DNA of 35,035 nucleotides from Kiloniellaceae bacterium (GTDB lineage: Bacteria; Pseudomonadota; Alphaproteobacteria; Kiloniellales; J153): contig JAJFGI010000232.1 of the NCBI GenBank assembly GCA_021776215.1, positions 1 through 35,035 on the forward strand, given 5' to 3'. The notes beneath the pieces are model-generated. The model saw nothing but the letters and a program-made list of their open reading frames with translations. It ran no database searches and was not told the DNA's origin. Every line of letters begins with the position of its first letter. Within the stretch, counting starts at the first letter, position 1. This document shows, piece by piece, positions 23,345-30,674 of the stretch. A program made the translations under genes and the position numbers.

Positions 23345-24676
23345 TTAGTTTACCTTGGTGGCCTCGATGTCACCCTTGGCACCGAAACCGATGCTAAGTG
23401 GAAATGCGACATGATGGAAGCGCGTGGTCACGTTGTCGTCGTGGACGGCGAAGCCGAACGTGTAGGCCTTACCGACCTCGAGGATCTTGTCGTCCTCGGG
23501 ATGTCCGGTGTTGAGGCGGCGCGTGAAGACGACCGTCCACATGCCGTCCTTCCAGGAGCCCTTTACATCACCGTTGTCGGCGGCCGAGCCCTTGGCATCC
23601 GCGCGGCTGAGCAGGCGGCCGGGCAGAACGTCGCCCTCCTTCCACCCCGCGTTCGGATCGTACGGCGCGGCGTTTTCCCCGTTGATCATGGCGAACGGTT
23701 TGCCGGTATCGCCAATGTCCGCGACCGTCAGCGACTTCATGCCCACCTTGCTGGCATCGAACATGTACTTCGGGGTCATGGTCTTGCGGTCGACGTTCCA
23801 GCCGAAGGGACCCTTGCCGTCGTCGGACAGGCGGTACTCGAGAACGTAGCCGTCGTCGGCCATGCCGATCGCATTGGAGCGCGCGGCGCGCCATTGCATC
23901 AGATCGACGAAACCGCCGGCGACCTTGATCTTGGCGATCTCCTCCGCCGATTTGGTCTTGTCCCAGCTCGGCGGCATGTCCGTGCGCGAAACCGGCAAGT
24001 ATTTGCGGACGTCTTTTTCCTTCAGGCCCGCATCGCCGAGCAGCGCGTGCGCCTTGACCGCGTCCGCGCCGGCCTCGTCGGGCATGTCGCGCATGCCGTT
24101 GTGGCAACTGAGCCAGCACCCTTGCGCGGCGAAGTTCTGCACCGATCCGTCATCGACCATGATCGCCAGGCGATCCTCGTAGAGCGCCGGCTCCTCGCCG
24201 CTGCGCACTTTCTCGCTGGAGCGCGGGCCGCCCATGAAGACCCACTTCTCGCCGTCGAAGCGGATGTAGTCGTGCATTTGGCCGGGCCGGTCCATGTGCG
24301 TCTTCCACTGGAAGCGGAAGTAGGCATTTTCCGCGTCGTAGGCGACCTGCGTCGCCAGATCAATGGTCCCATTCTTGCCCTCGATGGGCGCCGGCTCGAG
24401 GCGCTCACCCGATACAAGGGTATTGCCGAGATCAGTCTCTTCGTCTTCATGGCATTTGGTGCAGGCATCGCCCTCCGCCACTTTCTTGTCGGCGCGTTTG
24501 TGCTCGGAACTAAGCAGCCAGTCGTAGCTCGACTGGCCGGGATAGAATAATTTAACCGTTCTTGTCGGAACCGCGGACCAATCGCTCGGCGGCGCCGCCA
24601 TCGCGGGCAGCGCCAAGCCTGCCATCGAAGCGATGGCCGCACCGGCGATCAAAAACCGCCAATATGATCGTGTCAT
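23345..24676 (-). CDS. Periplasmic ethylbenzene-dehydrogenase-like haem-binding cytochrome
   Basis: The 443-aa protein starts with a signal peptide (residues 1-27, cleavage near AMA-AP) at the ATG at 24676, which has a GGGAG site upstream. A CTKCH haem-c site lies at 72-76 and an unusual CWLSCH (CxxxCH) at 187-192. The domain around and after it (GCWLSCHNGMRDMP, WRAARSN, SWKDGMWTVVFTRRL and a C-terminal FGFAVHDD) matches the EB_dh / DMSO-reductase-type haem-binding beta-sandwich family. No molybdenum catalytic subunit is nearby, so this is more likely an electron carrier or terminal oxidoreductase of unknown substrate. It is first in the operon, behind an FNR-type box. Confidence 0.8.
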   Translation of the reverse strand: MTRSYWRFLIAGAAIASMAGLALPAMAAPPSDWSAVPTRTVKLFYPGQSSYDWLLSSEHKRADKKVAEGDACTKCHEDEETDLGNTLVSGERLEPAPIEGKNGTIDLATQVAYDAENAYFRFQWKTHMDRPGQMHDYIRFDGEKWVFMGGPRSSEKVRSGEEPALYEDRLAIMVDDGSVQNFAAQGCWLSCHNGMRDMPDEAGADAVKAHALLGDAGLKEKDVRKYLPVSRTDMPPSWDKTKSAEEIAKIKVAGGFVDLMQWRAARSNAIGMADDGYVLEYRLSDDGKGPFGWNVDRKTMTPKYMFDASKVGMKSLTVADIGDTGKPFAMINGENAAPYDPNAGWKEGDVLPGRLLSRADAKGSAADNGDVKGSWKDGMWTVVFTRRLNTGHPEDDKILEVGKAYTFGFAVHDDNVTTRFHHVAFPLSIGFGAKGDIEATKVN

Positions 24677-24760
24677 GAGAATCTCCCGTCTCGCCGCCGT
24701 GTCGCGGCCGGTGAATTCCAGTTGCGGTTTCATGTCTGCCAGGGATGCCCTGGAACGGCC

Positions 24761-24774
24761 ATGATCTATATCAA
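24761..24774 (-). promoter_or_regulatory. FNR/FixK-type box upstream of the cytochrome-rquA operon
   Basis: The minus strand reads TTGATATAGATCAT, matching 9 of 10 fixed positions of TTGAT-N4-ATCAA. Its centre is about 92 bp before the ATG at 24676. A class II arrangement (-41.5) would give a leader of about 50 nt. No good -10 is obvious. Oxygen-responsive activation of the minus-strand operon is the natural inference. Confidence 0.62.
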
Positions 24775-24815
24775 GGAACGGTTGTCCGCGCCAGGCGCGG
24801 TGGTAGACTGGCGCC

Positions 24816-25640
24816 ATGCAAACCGATCGCGACGAGTCGCTTGCCGCGCTGAGTTGGCTGATCCAAGCCGGCGCCGACGAGGCGATCGGCGACGTTGTCC
24901 GCAACCGCACGGCGGCCCCGCGTCCCGCTCCCGTCCCGGCCCAGACCGCGGCCGCCCGTCCGGCACCGCGCGCGCCGGCGCCGGTCGGGGATGGCGGGCT
25001 GATGTCAAACGATGCGGCACTGGCCTCGGCGCGGACCCTGGCGGGCGCCGCGACAACGCTGGATGAACTGCGCGCCGCATTGGCCGCCTTCGACGGCTGC
25101 CCCCTGAAACAGACGGCAATGAACCTGGTCTTCGCCGACGGCAATCCGCAGGCCAAGGTCATGGTGATCGGCGAAGGGCCCGGCGCCGAGGAAGATCGTC
25201 AGGGTCTGCCGTTCGTCGGTGTCTCCGGGCAATTGCTCGATCGCATGCTCGCCTGCATCGGCCTGGACCGCACCACGGCCTATATCACCAACGTGCTGTT
25301 CTGGCGGCCGCCGGGTAACCGAACGCCGACGGCAAGCGAGATCGCCGCCTGCCTGCCCTTCGTCGAACGGCATATCGAACTGATCGATCCGGACTACCTG
25401 CTCTTCGTCGGCGGCATTTCGGCCAAGACCCTGCTCGGGCGCAGCGAGGGCATCCTGAAGCTGCGCGGCCGCTGGGCCCACTATCAGCACGTCGGCCTGG
25501 CCCGGCCGATCCCGGCGATGGCCAGCCTGCACCCCGCCTATCTGCTGCGTCAGCCGGCCCAGAAACGTCTGGCCTGGCGCGATCTTTTGGCTCTGAAAGC
25601 GGCCATGCAGTCAGGTAAGGACCCCCTGCTCGCCACGTAA
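24816..25640 (+). CDS. Uracil-DNA glycosylase, family 4-like, with reduced Fe-S ligand set
   Basis: The 274-aa protein has an Ala/Pro-rich N-terminal extension (about residues 25-60) and then a UDG domain. Motif A reads [17 protein letters not shown] and motif B reads HPAYLLRQP. Family 4 enzymes bind 4Fe-4S through four Cys. Here the first pair reads CPLK (one Cys) and the third position reads [11 protein letters not shown] (Trp for Cys), leaving two of four. Related Fe-S-less UDGs are known in alphaproteobacteria such as Bradyrhizobium, so this is probably an active variant and not a broken gene. It excises uracil from DNA. It is divergent from the haem-protein gene. A CCGCGCC/GGCGCGG palindrome (24786-24800) precedes it. 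Confidence 0.85.
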   Translation: MQTDRDESLAALSWLIQAGADEAIGDVVRNRTAAPRPAPVPAQTAAARPAPRAPAPVGDGGLMSNDAALASARTLAGAATTLDELRAALAAFDGCPLKQTAMNLVFADGNPQAKVMVIGEGPGAEEDRQGLPFVGVSGQLLDRMLACIGLDRTTAYITNVLFWRPPGNRTPTASEIAACLPFVERHIELIDPDYLLFVGGISAKTLLGRSEGILKLRGRWAHYQHVGLARPIPAMASLHPAYLLRQPAQKRLAWRDLLALKAAMQSGKDPLLAT

Positions 25641-25754
25641 GTGTTAACGCGATCTTCACCCGCGCCGCCGATCCTGGCGGTAACGGCGCGCGAACGCCTG
25701 GTTGCCCCGGCCGCGCGTGTTGGTTAACGTGACTTCTGTTTCAGGGGGGCATTC

Positions 25755-27623
25755 GTGAACATGGCTCGAACTGCCCGCGTGCGTTTGTCGCTAAGCGGGC
25801 TCGCCACGTTTTTGGCCGTTTCGGTACTGGCGGCCGCGACACCGGTCGCGGCCGAGCCGGCGCTGCCCGCGCAGATGGCCGCGGCGCAACCCGGTGCCCT
25901 GGGCACGGCAGACCTCCCGGTGGTCCTGTCCGCGTCGGACGTGCGGCTTTACCGCGAAATATTCGCCCTGCAGGACCAAGGCAAATGGAAGGGCGCGGAC
26001 CAGCGGATTGCGGCGCTGGCCGATCGGCGGCTGCTCGGCCATGTGCTGGCGCAGCGTTACCTGCATCCGACCGCCTACCGGTCCAAATACACGGAGCTGC
26101 GGGATTGGCTGGCCGGCTACGCCGACCATCCCGACGCCGGCCGGATCTATAAGCTGGCGCTCAAGCGCCGCCCGGCGAACTACAAGCGGCCGCGCGCGCC
26201 GATCGCCCCCCGGTTCACCGCACCGCCGGTCAGCGCCAGCCGCGAGGCCCCCTACCGATCGAGCAAGAACCTAAGCCGGTCCGATCGGCGCAAGGCACAG
26301 CAGATCCAACGGCAAGTGCGGCGCGACGTTCTGCGGACGCGCCTGACCGCCAGCGAAAAGCTGCTCGCCAGCCGGGAGGCCCGGCGCCTTCTCGATCAAG
26401 TCGAAATCGACGACAGCTATTCCGATATCGCCGCCGCCTGGTTCTATTATGGCGAAGATCAGCACGCCTATGACCTTGCCGACGCGGCGGCGCGGCGGTC
26501 CGGCGACTTGGCGCCGATGACCCACTGGACGGCCGGGCTGGCCGCGTGGCGTCTGGGACGGCTCGAGGAATCGGCCTGGCATTTCTCACGCCTGGCCCTG
26601 TCGGACAAGGTGTCCAGATGGAACGCCGCCGCGGGCGCCTACTGGGCGGCGCGGACCAGCCTGCGCTTGCGCAACCCGGCGGGCATGAGCGAATGGCTGA
26701 GCCGCGCGGCCCGCTATCCGCGCACCTTCTATGGGCTGATGGCGCAGCGGGCACTCGGCCAGCAGCCAAGCTTCGATTTTCATGTCCACGCCTTCGACGG
26801 CGCCGCGTTGTCGCGCCTGGAGTCGGCGCCGGATGCGGCGCGGGCGATGGCCTTGCTGCAAGTCGGCGAGCGCCGCCGCGCCGAATTGGAACTGCGCCGT
26901 CTCAACACCTGGTCCGACGTCGAGTTTACCCGCGCCCTTCTGGCGCTGGCGGAGCGTGCCGGCATGCCGGAGCTGGCCTTCCGCATCAGCCGCCGACTAG
27001 CGGATTCGGAACATCCGGATGCCGATAGCGGAGCGCTCGACGTGGCGCTCTATCCGATACCGCCATGGCAGCCGCGATCGGGCTTCACCGTCGACCGGGC
27101 CCTGGTCTATGCCTTGGTCCGCCAGGAATCCGGCTTCAATCCGGCGGCCAGGAGCCCCGACGGAGCACAAGGCCTGATGCAACTTCTGCCCAGCACCGCC
27201 AGCTTCATCGCCCGCGACCGCAGCCTTCGCAAGCGCAAGTCGCGACAGCTCTACGATCCCGCGACGAATCTGGATCTGGGCCAGCGCTATATTGCGCATC
27301 TGCTGGCGAACCCCGTGGTGCAGGGCGATTTGTTTCGCCTCACGACCGCGTACAACGGCGGCCCGGGCAATCTGAACAAGTGGCAGCGGGGCATGGATTT
27401 TCAGAACGATCCGCTGCTTTTCATCGAGTCTCTGCCCTCGCGCGAGACGCGGTTGTTCATCGAACGGGTCTTGACCAACTTCTGGATTTACCGCATGCGT
27501 CTGGGTCAGCCGGTACCGTCGCTGGATGAAATTGCCGCCGGCGACTGGCCGCGATATGTCGCCCTCGACCGCGAATCGCGGGAACTAGCCAGGAACACAT
27601 TGACCGTCGATGACACGTATTGA
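25755..27623 (+). CDS. Soluble lytic murein transglycosylase (Slt70-like)
   Basis: The 622-aa periplasmic protein has an N-terminal signal peptide (to about residue 34, ending VAAEP), a long alpha-helical superhelix region and a C-terminal SLT domain (about residues 445-575). The catalytic Glu458 is in VRQESGFNP, followed by GAQGLMQLLPSTA and TAYNGGPGNLNKW. It cleaves glycan strands of peptidoglycan with 1,6-anhydro product formation. The GTG at 25755 has a run of G bases at ribosome-site distance; the ATG at 25761 is an equal alternative. Its 3' end overlaps moaB by 14 bp. Confidence 0.92.
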   Translation: MNMARTARVRLSLSGLATFLAVSVLAAATPVAAEPALPAQMAAAQPGALGTADLPVVLSASDVRLYREIFALQDQGKWKGADQRIAALADRRLLGHVLAQRYLHPTAYRSKYTELRDWLAGYADHPDAGRIYKLALKRRPANYKRPRAPIAPRFTAPPVSASREAPYRSSKNLSRSDRRKAQQIQRQVRRDVLRTRLTASEKLLASREARRLLDQVEIDDSYSDIAAAWFYYGEDQHAYDLADAAARRSGDLAPMTHWTAGLAAWRLGRLEESAWHFSRLALSDKVSRWNAAAGAYWAARTSLRLRNPAGMSEWLSRAARYPRTFYGLMAQRALGQQPSFDFHVHAFDGAALSRLESAPDAARAMALLQVGERRRAELELRRLNTWSDVEFTRALLALAERAGMPELAFRISRRLADSEHPDADSGALDVALYPIPPWQPRSGFTVDRALVYALVRQESGFNPAARSPDGAQGLMQLLPSTASFIARDRSLRKRKSRQLYDPATNLDLGQRYIAHLLANPVVQGDLFRLTTAYNGGPGNLNKWQRGMDFQNDPLLFIESLPSRETRLFIERVLTNFWIYRMRLGQPVPSLDEIAAGDWPRYVALDRESRELARNTLTVDDTY

Positions 27624-28152
27624 TGACAGCAAACCGTTCCTGCCGGTCAACATCGCCGTCCTGACCGTCTCCGACAGCCGCACCCTTGAAGACGACAAGT
27701 CCGGCCGGACGCTGGCCGAGATGATCATTGCCGACGGGCACACGGTGGCACACCGCGAGATCGTCCGCGACGAGATCGACGCCATCACCGAACGCCTGCG
27801 CGCGCACATCGCCGATGCCGCCGTCGATGTGGTGATCGCCACCGGCGGCACCGGCGTCACCGGCCGCGACGTGACGCCGGAAGCTTTCAAGCAGGTGCTG
27901 GAAAAAGAGATCGAGGGTTTCGGCGAGCTGTTCCGCTGGCTGAGCTATCAGAAGATCGGCACCTCCACCATGCAACGCCGCGCCATGGGGGGTGTCGCCG
28001 GCGGCACCTACCTGTTCGCCCTGCCCGGCTCGCCGTCGGCGTGCCGCGACGCCTGGCAGGATATCCTCCGCCACCAGCTCGATTCGCGCCTGCGCCCGTG
28101 CAATCTGGTGGAGCTGATGCCGCGCCTCAAGGAACACCTGAAGGGCGCCTAG
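27610..28152 (+). CDS. moaB: Molybdenum cofactor biosynthesis protein MoaB
   Basis: This 180-aa MoaB/MogA-fold protein has NIAVLTVSDSRTLEDDKSG at the N-terminus, the molybdopterin-binding signature VVIATGGTGVTGRDVTPEA, and a C-terminal LPGSPSACRDAW. In bacteria this family adenylates or binds molybdopterin during cofactor maturation. It overlaps the transglycosylase gene by 14 bp, so its translation is coupled to it. It converges on a minus-strand glycosyltransferase and the two share a CTAG at their stops. No other Mo-cofactor gene is visible in the window. Confidence 0.92.
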   Translation: MTRIDDSKPFLPVNIAVLTVSDSRTLEDDKSGRTLAEMIIADGHTVAHREIVRDEIDAITERLRAHIADAAVDVVIATGGTGVTGRDVTPEAFKQVLEKEIEGFGELFRWLSYQKIGTSTMQRRAMGGVAGGTYLFALPGSPSACRDAWQDILRHQLDSRLRPCNLVELMPRLKEHLKGA

Positions 28153-28748
28153 CTTTTTCGCCGCCAACGGCGCAGATCGGCGCCGGTATCCACATCCTGA
28201 AGCTCTTCCAGAAACGCCGCCCGTGCGCCCGGCAGATTCGCCAGGGTATCGGCGAGGGCGTGCGGGCCCGACCAGCGCACGCCGGCGAACGGCGCGCGCC
28301 GCACCGGACGGCGGCGCGCGCCGATCAGCCAATATCCGCCGTCTCCGGCCGGCCCGAACACCCAGTCGTGGTCGCCGAGCAACGCGAACGCACGGGCGAC
28401 GTGTCGTGGCCCAAGGTCCGGTATGTCAGATCCGACGATGACCACCGGCCCCGGCGGCAGGTCCTGGAACACGCGCCCCATGCGCGTCCCCAGATCGCCG
28501 GGACCTTGCGGGATGACCCGCCAAGCCGCCGGCCACGGATTTCGCGCCGCGCGGTCGGGCGTCACCGCCAGCCAGCAGCGCCATCGCCCGTTTCCCGCCA
28601 AGCGGCGCGCCAACGCCGCCAGCCCGTGCCGATAGAAACGCCACGCGGCCAGCGCCCCGACATCGCGCGCCAGGCGCCGCTTCACCGCTCCCAGGCGCGG
28701 GGCGCGGGCCATGATGACCACATGCCGGGCGAGTCCCCTGCGCCGCAT
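28149..28748 (-). CDS. TIGR04282-type (DUF2064) small glycosyltransferase
   Basis: The 199-aa GT-A-like protein contains HVVIMARAPRLGAVKRRLARD, a G-rich start with conserved Lys/Arg for nucleotide binding. It also has VVIVGSDIPDL (metal-binding Asp region), FGPAGDGGYWLIG and a C-terminal DVDTGADL motif, all marks of the DUF2064 / TIGR04282 family first named from arsenosugar gene clusters. Its ATG overlaps the stop of the neighbouring TIGR04283-type gene by one base, so they form a pair. No arsenic methylation or radical SAM arsenosugar gene is in view, so the acceptor is unknown. Confidence 0.85.
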   Translation of the reverse strand: MRRRGLARHVVIMARAPRLGAVKRRLARDVGALAAWRFYRHGLAALARRLAGNGRWRCWLAVTPDRAARNPWPAAWRVIPQGPGDLGTRMGRVFQDLPPGPVVIVGSDIPDLGPRHVARAFALLGDHDWVFGPAGDGGYWLIGARRRPVRRAPFAGVRWSGPHALADTLANLPGARAAFLEELQDVDTGADLRRWRRKS

Positions 28749-29452
28749 CAGTCATACAACCTGCGCAGAAGTTGCGGCGGCAGGCCGGCAAAATAGAGCG
28801 CGAGGATCGACAGATTGCGCAACGGCCGCAGCCACCAGCCCCCTGCCCGATAGCGCGCCGCCGACGTCTTCGCGGACACATCGAGGTGCACCAGACGATC
28901 GCGGCCGATACGGCGGACGATATCCACATCCTCCATGAGGGGCAGCGGCCGATAGCCGCCCACGGCGTGATAGAAGTCCGCGCTGATCAACAGGCCCTGA
29001 TCGCCATAAGGCAGGCCGAGAACCTGTCCGCGCCAGCGCGCCAGGCGCTCGATCCGCCGCGCCCGCGCATATGCGTCATCCAGCTCCAGTCGAAAGACCG
29101 CGGCCCGCTCCTGATTGGCCGGATCGGCGATGAACGCCTCGGCCGCTTCCGCCCATCCCGGTGCGAGAACCGTATCCGCATGCAGAAACAGCAGCCAAGG
29201 TCCCGTTGCGTCCGCCGCCCCGGCGGCAAGCTGCGGTCCGCGCCCGGCCGGCATGGTCGTCACTTTGGCGCCGGCGGCGACCGCTCGGCGGACCGTGTAG
29301 TCCGTGGACTCTCCGTCGATCAGCAAAATCTCACCAACCAGCCCGCCATGCCGGCCCTCGTCGAGGGCGGCCATCACGGCGGGCAGAGTACCCGCGGCAT
29401 TGCGGGCCGGCATGACGATGCTCAGCAGTGGCGTGTCCATGGATTGCGTCAT
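28748..29452 (-). CDS. TIGR04283-type family 2 glycosyltransferase
   Basis: This 234-aa GT2 protein has the N-terminal LSIVMPARNAAGTLPAVM, an IDGESTD motif, LLFLHADTVL (metal-coordinating DxD-like) and YGDQGLLISADFYHAVGGYR with PLMEDVDIVRRI. This is the full TIGR04283 pattern. The C-terminus is hydrophobic and may associate with the membrane. It starts at 29452 or at the internal ATG at 29440. It is transcribed with the TIGR04282-type gene and divergently from the APH-like kinase, with 74 bp between. The family name mentions arsenosugars, but many members occur in genomes without that pathway. Confidence 0.87.
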   Translation of the reverse strand: MTQSMDTPLLSIVMPARNAAGTLPAVMAALDEGRHGGLVGEILLIDGESTDYTVRRAVAAGAKVTTMPAGRGPQLAAGAADATGPWLLFLHADTVLAPGWAEAAEAFIADPANQERAAVFRLELDDAYARARRIERLARWRGQVLGLPYGDQGLLISADFYHAVGGYRPLPLMEDVDIVRRIGRDRLVHLDVSAKTSAARYRAGGWWLRPLRNLSILALYFAGLPPQLLRRLYD

Positions 29453-29526
29453 AGCACAAACGCCGGCAAAAGCTGAGTGCCGGCCTTTCGCAAAATATCC
29501 GCCCCGTGGTACCGCTAGGCGCAGCC

Positions 29527-30624
29527 ATGCGTTCCGGACCCACCCACGATGCCCTGGCCGACGCCCTCGCCGATGCCCTCGCGGCCCTGCCCGGCTTTGG
29601 AGAGATCACCCGCGCCGATCTCTCGCCCATGGCGGTCAAGGGATTGGCCCACGACCATGTGGCCATTCGCGGCCGTGGGCAACTCTTGCGCGTGCCCAAG
29701 CAAAGCCAGTTTGCCCTGTCGGCGGCCGACAACCTGGCCTATCAGGCAGCCTGCTTCGAGCGTGTCGCCGCATCGGGACACGGTCCGCGTCTACAGGGTG
29801 TTATCGACCCGGCGCCGCGGCTGCCCATGGGTGCGCTCGTCGTCGAGCATATTCATGGCCGGCCGCCACGCCTGCCCGACGACTTGCCGGCGCTGGCCGA
29901 GGCCATGGCCCGCGTTCATTCCCTGCCGCTGCCGCCGGCCGCGGCACGGGCGCCGCTTTCCGACCACAGCGATCCGGTGGGCGGGGCAATGGCCGAGATC
30001 GAGGCCCAGGCGCGCCTGCTCGACGAGGCGGAGCTGGATGCGGCGGCGCGCGCCGAAATCGCCGATGAACTGGCCTGGGCCCGGGATTTTCAGCACCGGG
30101 CAGGCGCCCGAACACAGCCCGTGTCCCTGGTGCTCACCGACACGCATCCGGGTAATTTCCTGATCGAGGCGGACGGACGTGCCGTCATCGTCGATCTGGA
30201 AAAGGCTCTCTACGGCTCGCCGGCGACCGATTTGGCGCACGCGACCATCTACTCGTCCACGACCTGGGATCCGGACACCTGGGCCGACCTGACCCCGGCC
30301 CAGGTGGCCGAGTTCTACCGGGAGTATCTGCGCCGGGCCGCGTCGGACCTGGCCGAGTCGTTGCGCCCGTGGCTGATCCCCCTGCGCCGGATCACCATGC
30401 TGCGCGCCATCACGTGGTGCGCCAAATGGCAGGTCTTGCACCGGCGCGCCAGCCTGCGCGGCAAGGAAAAAGCCGTCAGCACCGAGGATTGGTCGGCGGA
30501 CAACAGCGACCCGGCCTTGATCGCCCACGTCGCCGCCCGCGTCGCCGACTACCTGAGCCCCGCCACCCTGCGGCGCATGCGCGCCGAATGGCTCGGCGAT
30601 CCCAGTGTGGACGATCTGATCTGA
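29527..30624 (+). CDS. Aminoglycoside-phosphotransferase-like (APH/choline kinase fold) kinase
   Basis: The 365-aa protein has an APH-type kinase fold. A hinge segment MGALVVEHIHG lies near residue 108, the catalytic loop is LTDTHPGNFLIE, and the metal-binding Asp is in AVIVDLEKALYGSPATDLAHA. Substrates of this superfamily range from antibiotics to choline and small metabolites. No resistance-gene context is seen. Its neighbours are a divergent glycosyltransferase pair and a downstream SOS-type gene, so a metabolite or glycan-precursor kinase is the most likely reading. The ATG at 29527 is chosen; a GTG at 29506 would add seven residues. Neither has a strong ribosome site. Confidence 0.75.
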   Translation: MRSGPTHDALADALADALAALPGFGEITRADLSPMAVKGLAHDHVAIRGRGQLLRVPKQSQFALSAADNLAYQAACFERVAASGHGPRLQGVIDPAPRLPMGALVVEHIHGRPPRLPDDLPALAEAMARVHSLPLPPAAARAPLSDHSDPVGGAMAEIEAQARLLDEAELDAAARAEIADELAWARDFQHRAGARTQPVSLVLTDTHPGNFLIEADGRAVIVDLEKALYGSPATDLAHATIYSSTTWDPDTWADLTPAQVAEFYREYLRRAASDLAESLRPWLIPLRRITMLRAITWCAKWQVLHRRASLRGKEKAVSTEDWSADNSDPALIAHVAARVADYLSPATLRRMRAEWLGDPSVDDLI

Positions 30625-30635
30625 GAGGATGAATT

Positions 30636-30650
30636 GTTCTTGTTTTGTTC
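30636..30650 (+). promoter_or_regulatory. Alphaproteobacterial LexA-type (SOS) box
   Basis: GTTCTTGTTTTGTTC fits the direct-repeat LexA operator GTTC-N7-GTTC of alphaproteobacteria exactly. It lies in the 50-bp gap after the kinase gene, 25 bp before the ATG at 30675, in an AT-rich patch that could also hold the promoter. DNA-damage induction of the downstream gene is inferred. Confidence 0.6.
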
Positions 30651-30674
30651 TTATTCATCCGCTAACTTGGCCGG

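Noticed and set aside
24739-24753. CCAGGG-ATG-CCCTGG palindrome near the FNR-type box
   Set aside because: The 6-bp arms are short and GC-rich, so this is easily chance; no known operator matches.
24677-25162. 5' extension of the EB_dh-like frame to 605 codons
   Set aside because: It would overlap the uracil-DNA glycosylase gene in antisense and bury the signal peptide; the ATG at 24676 has a ribosome site.
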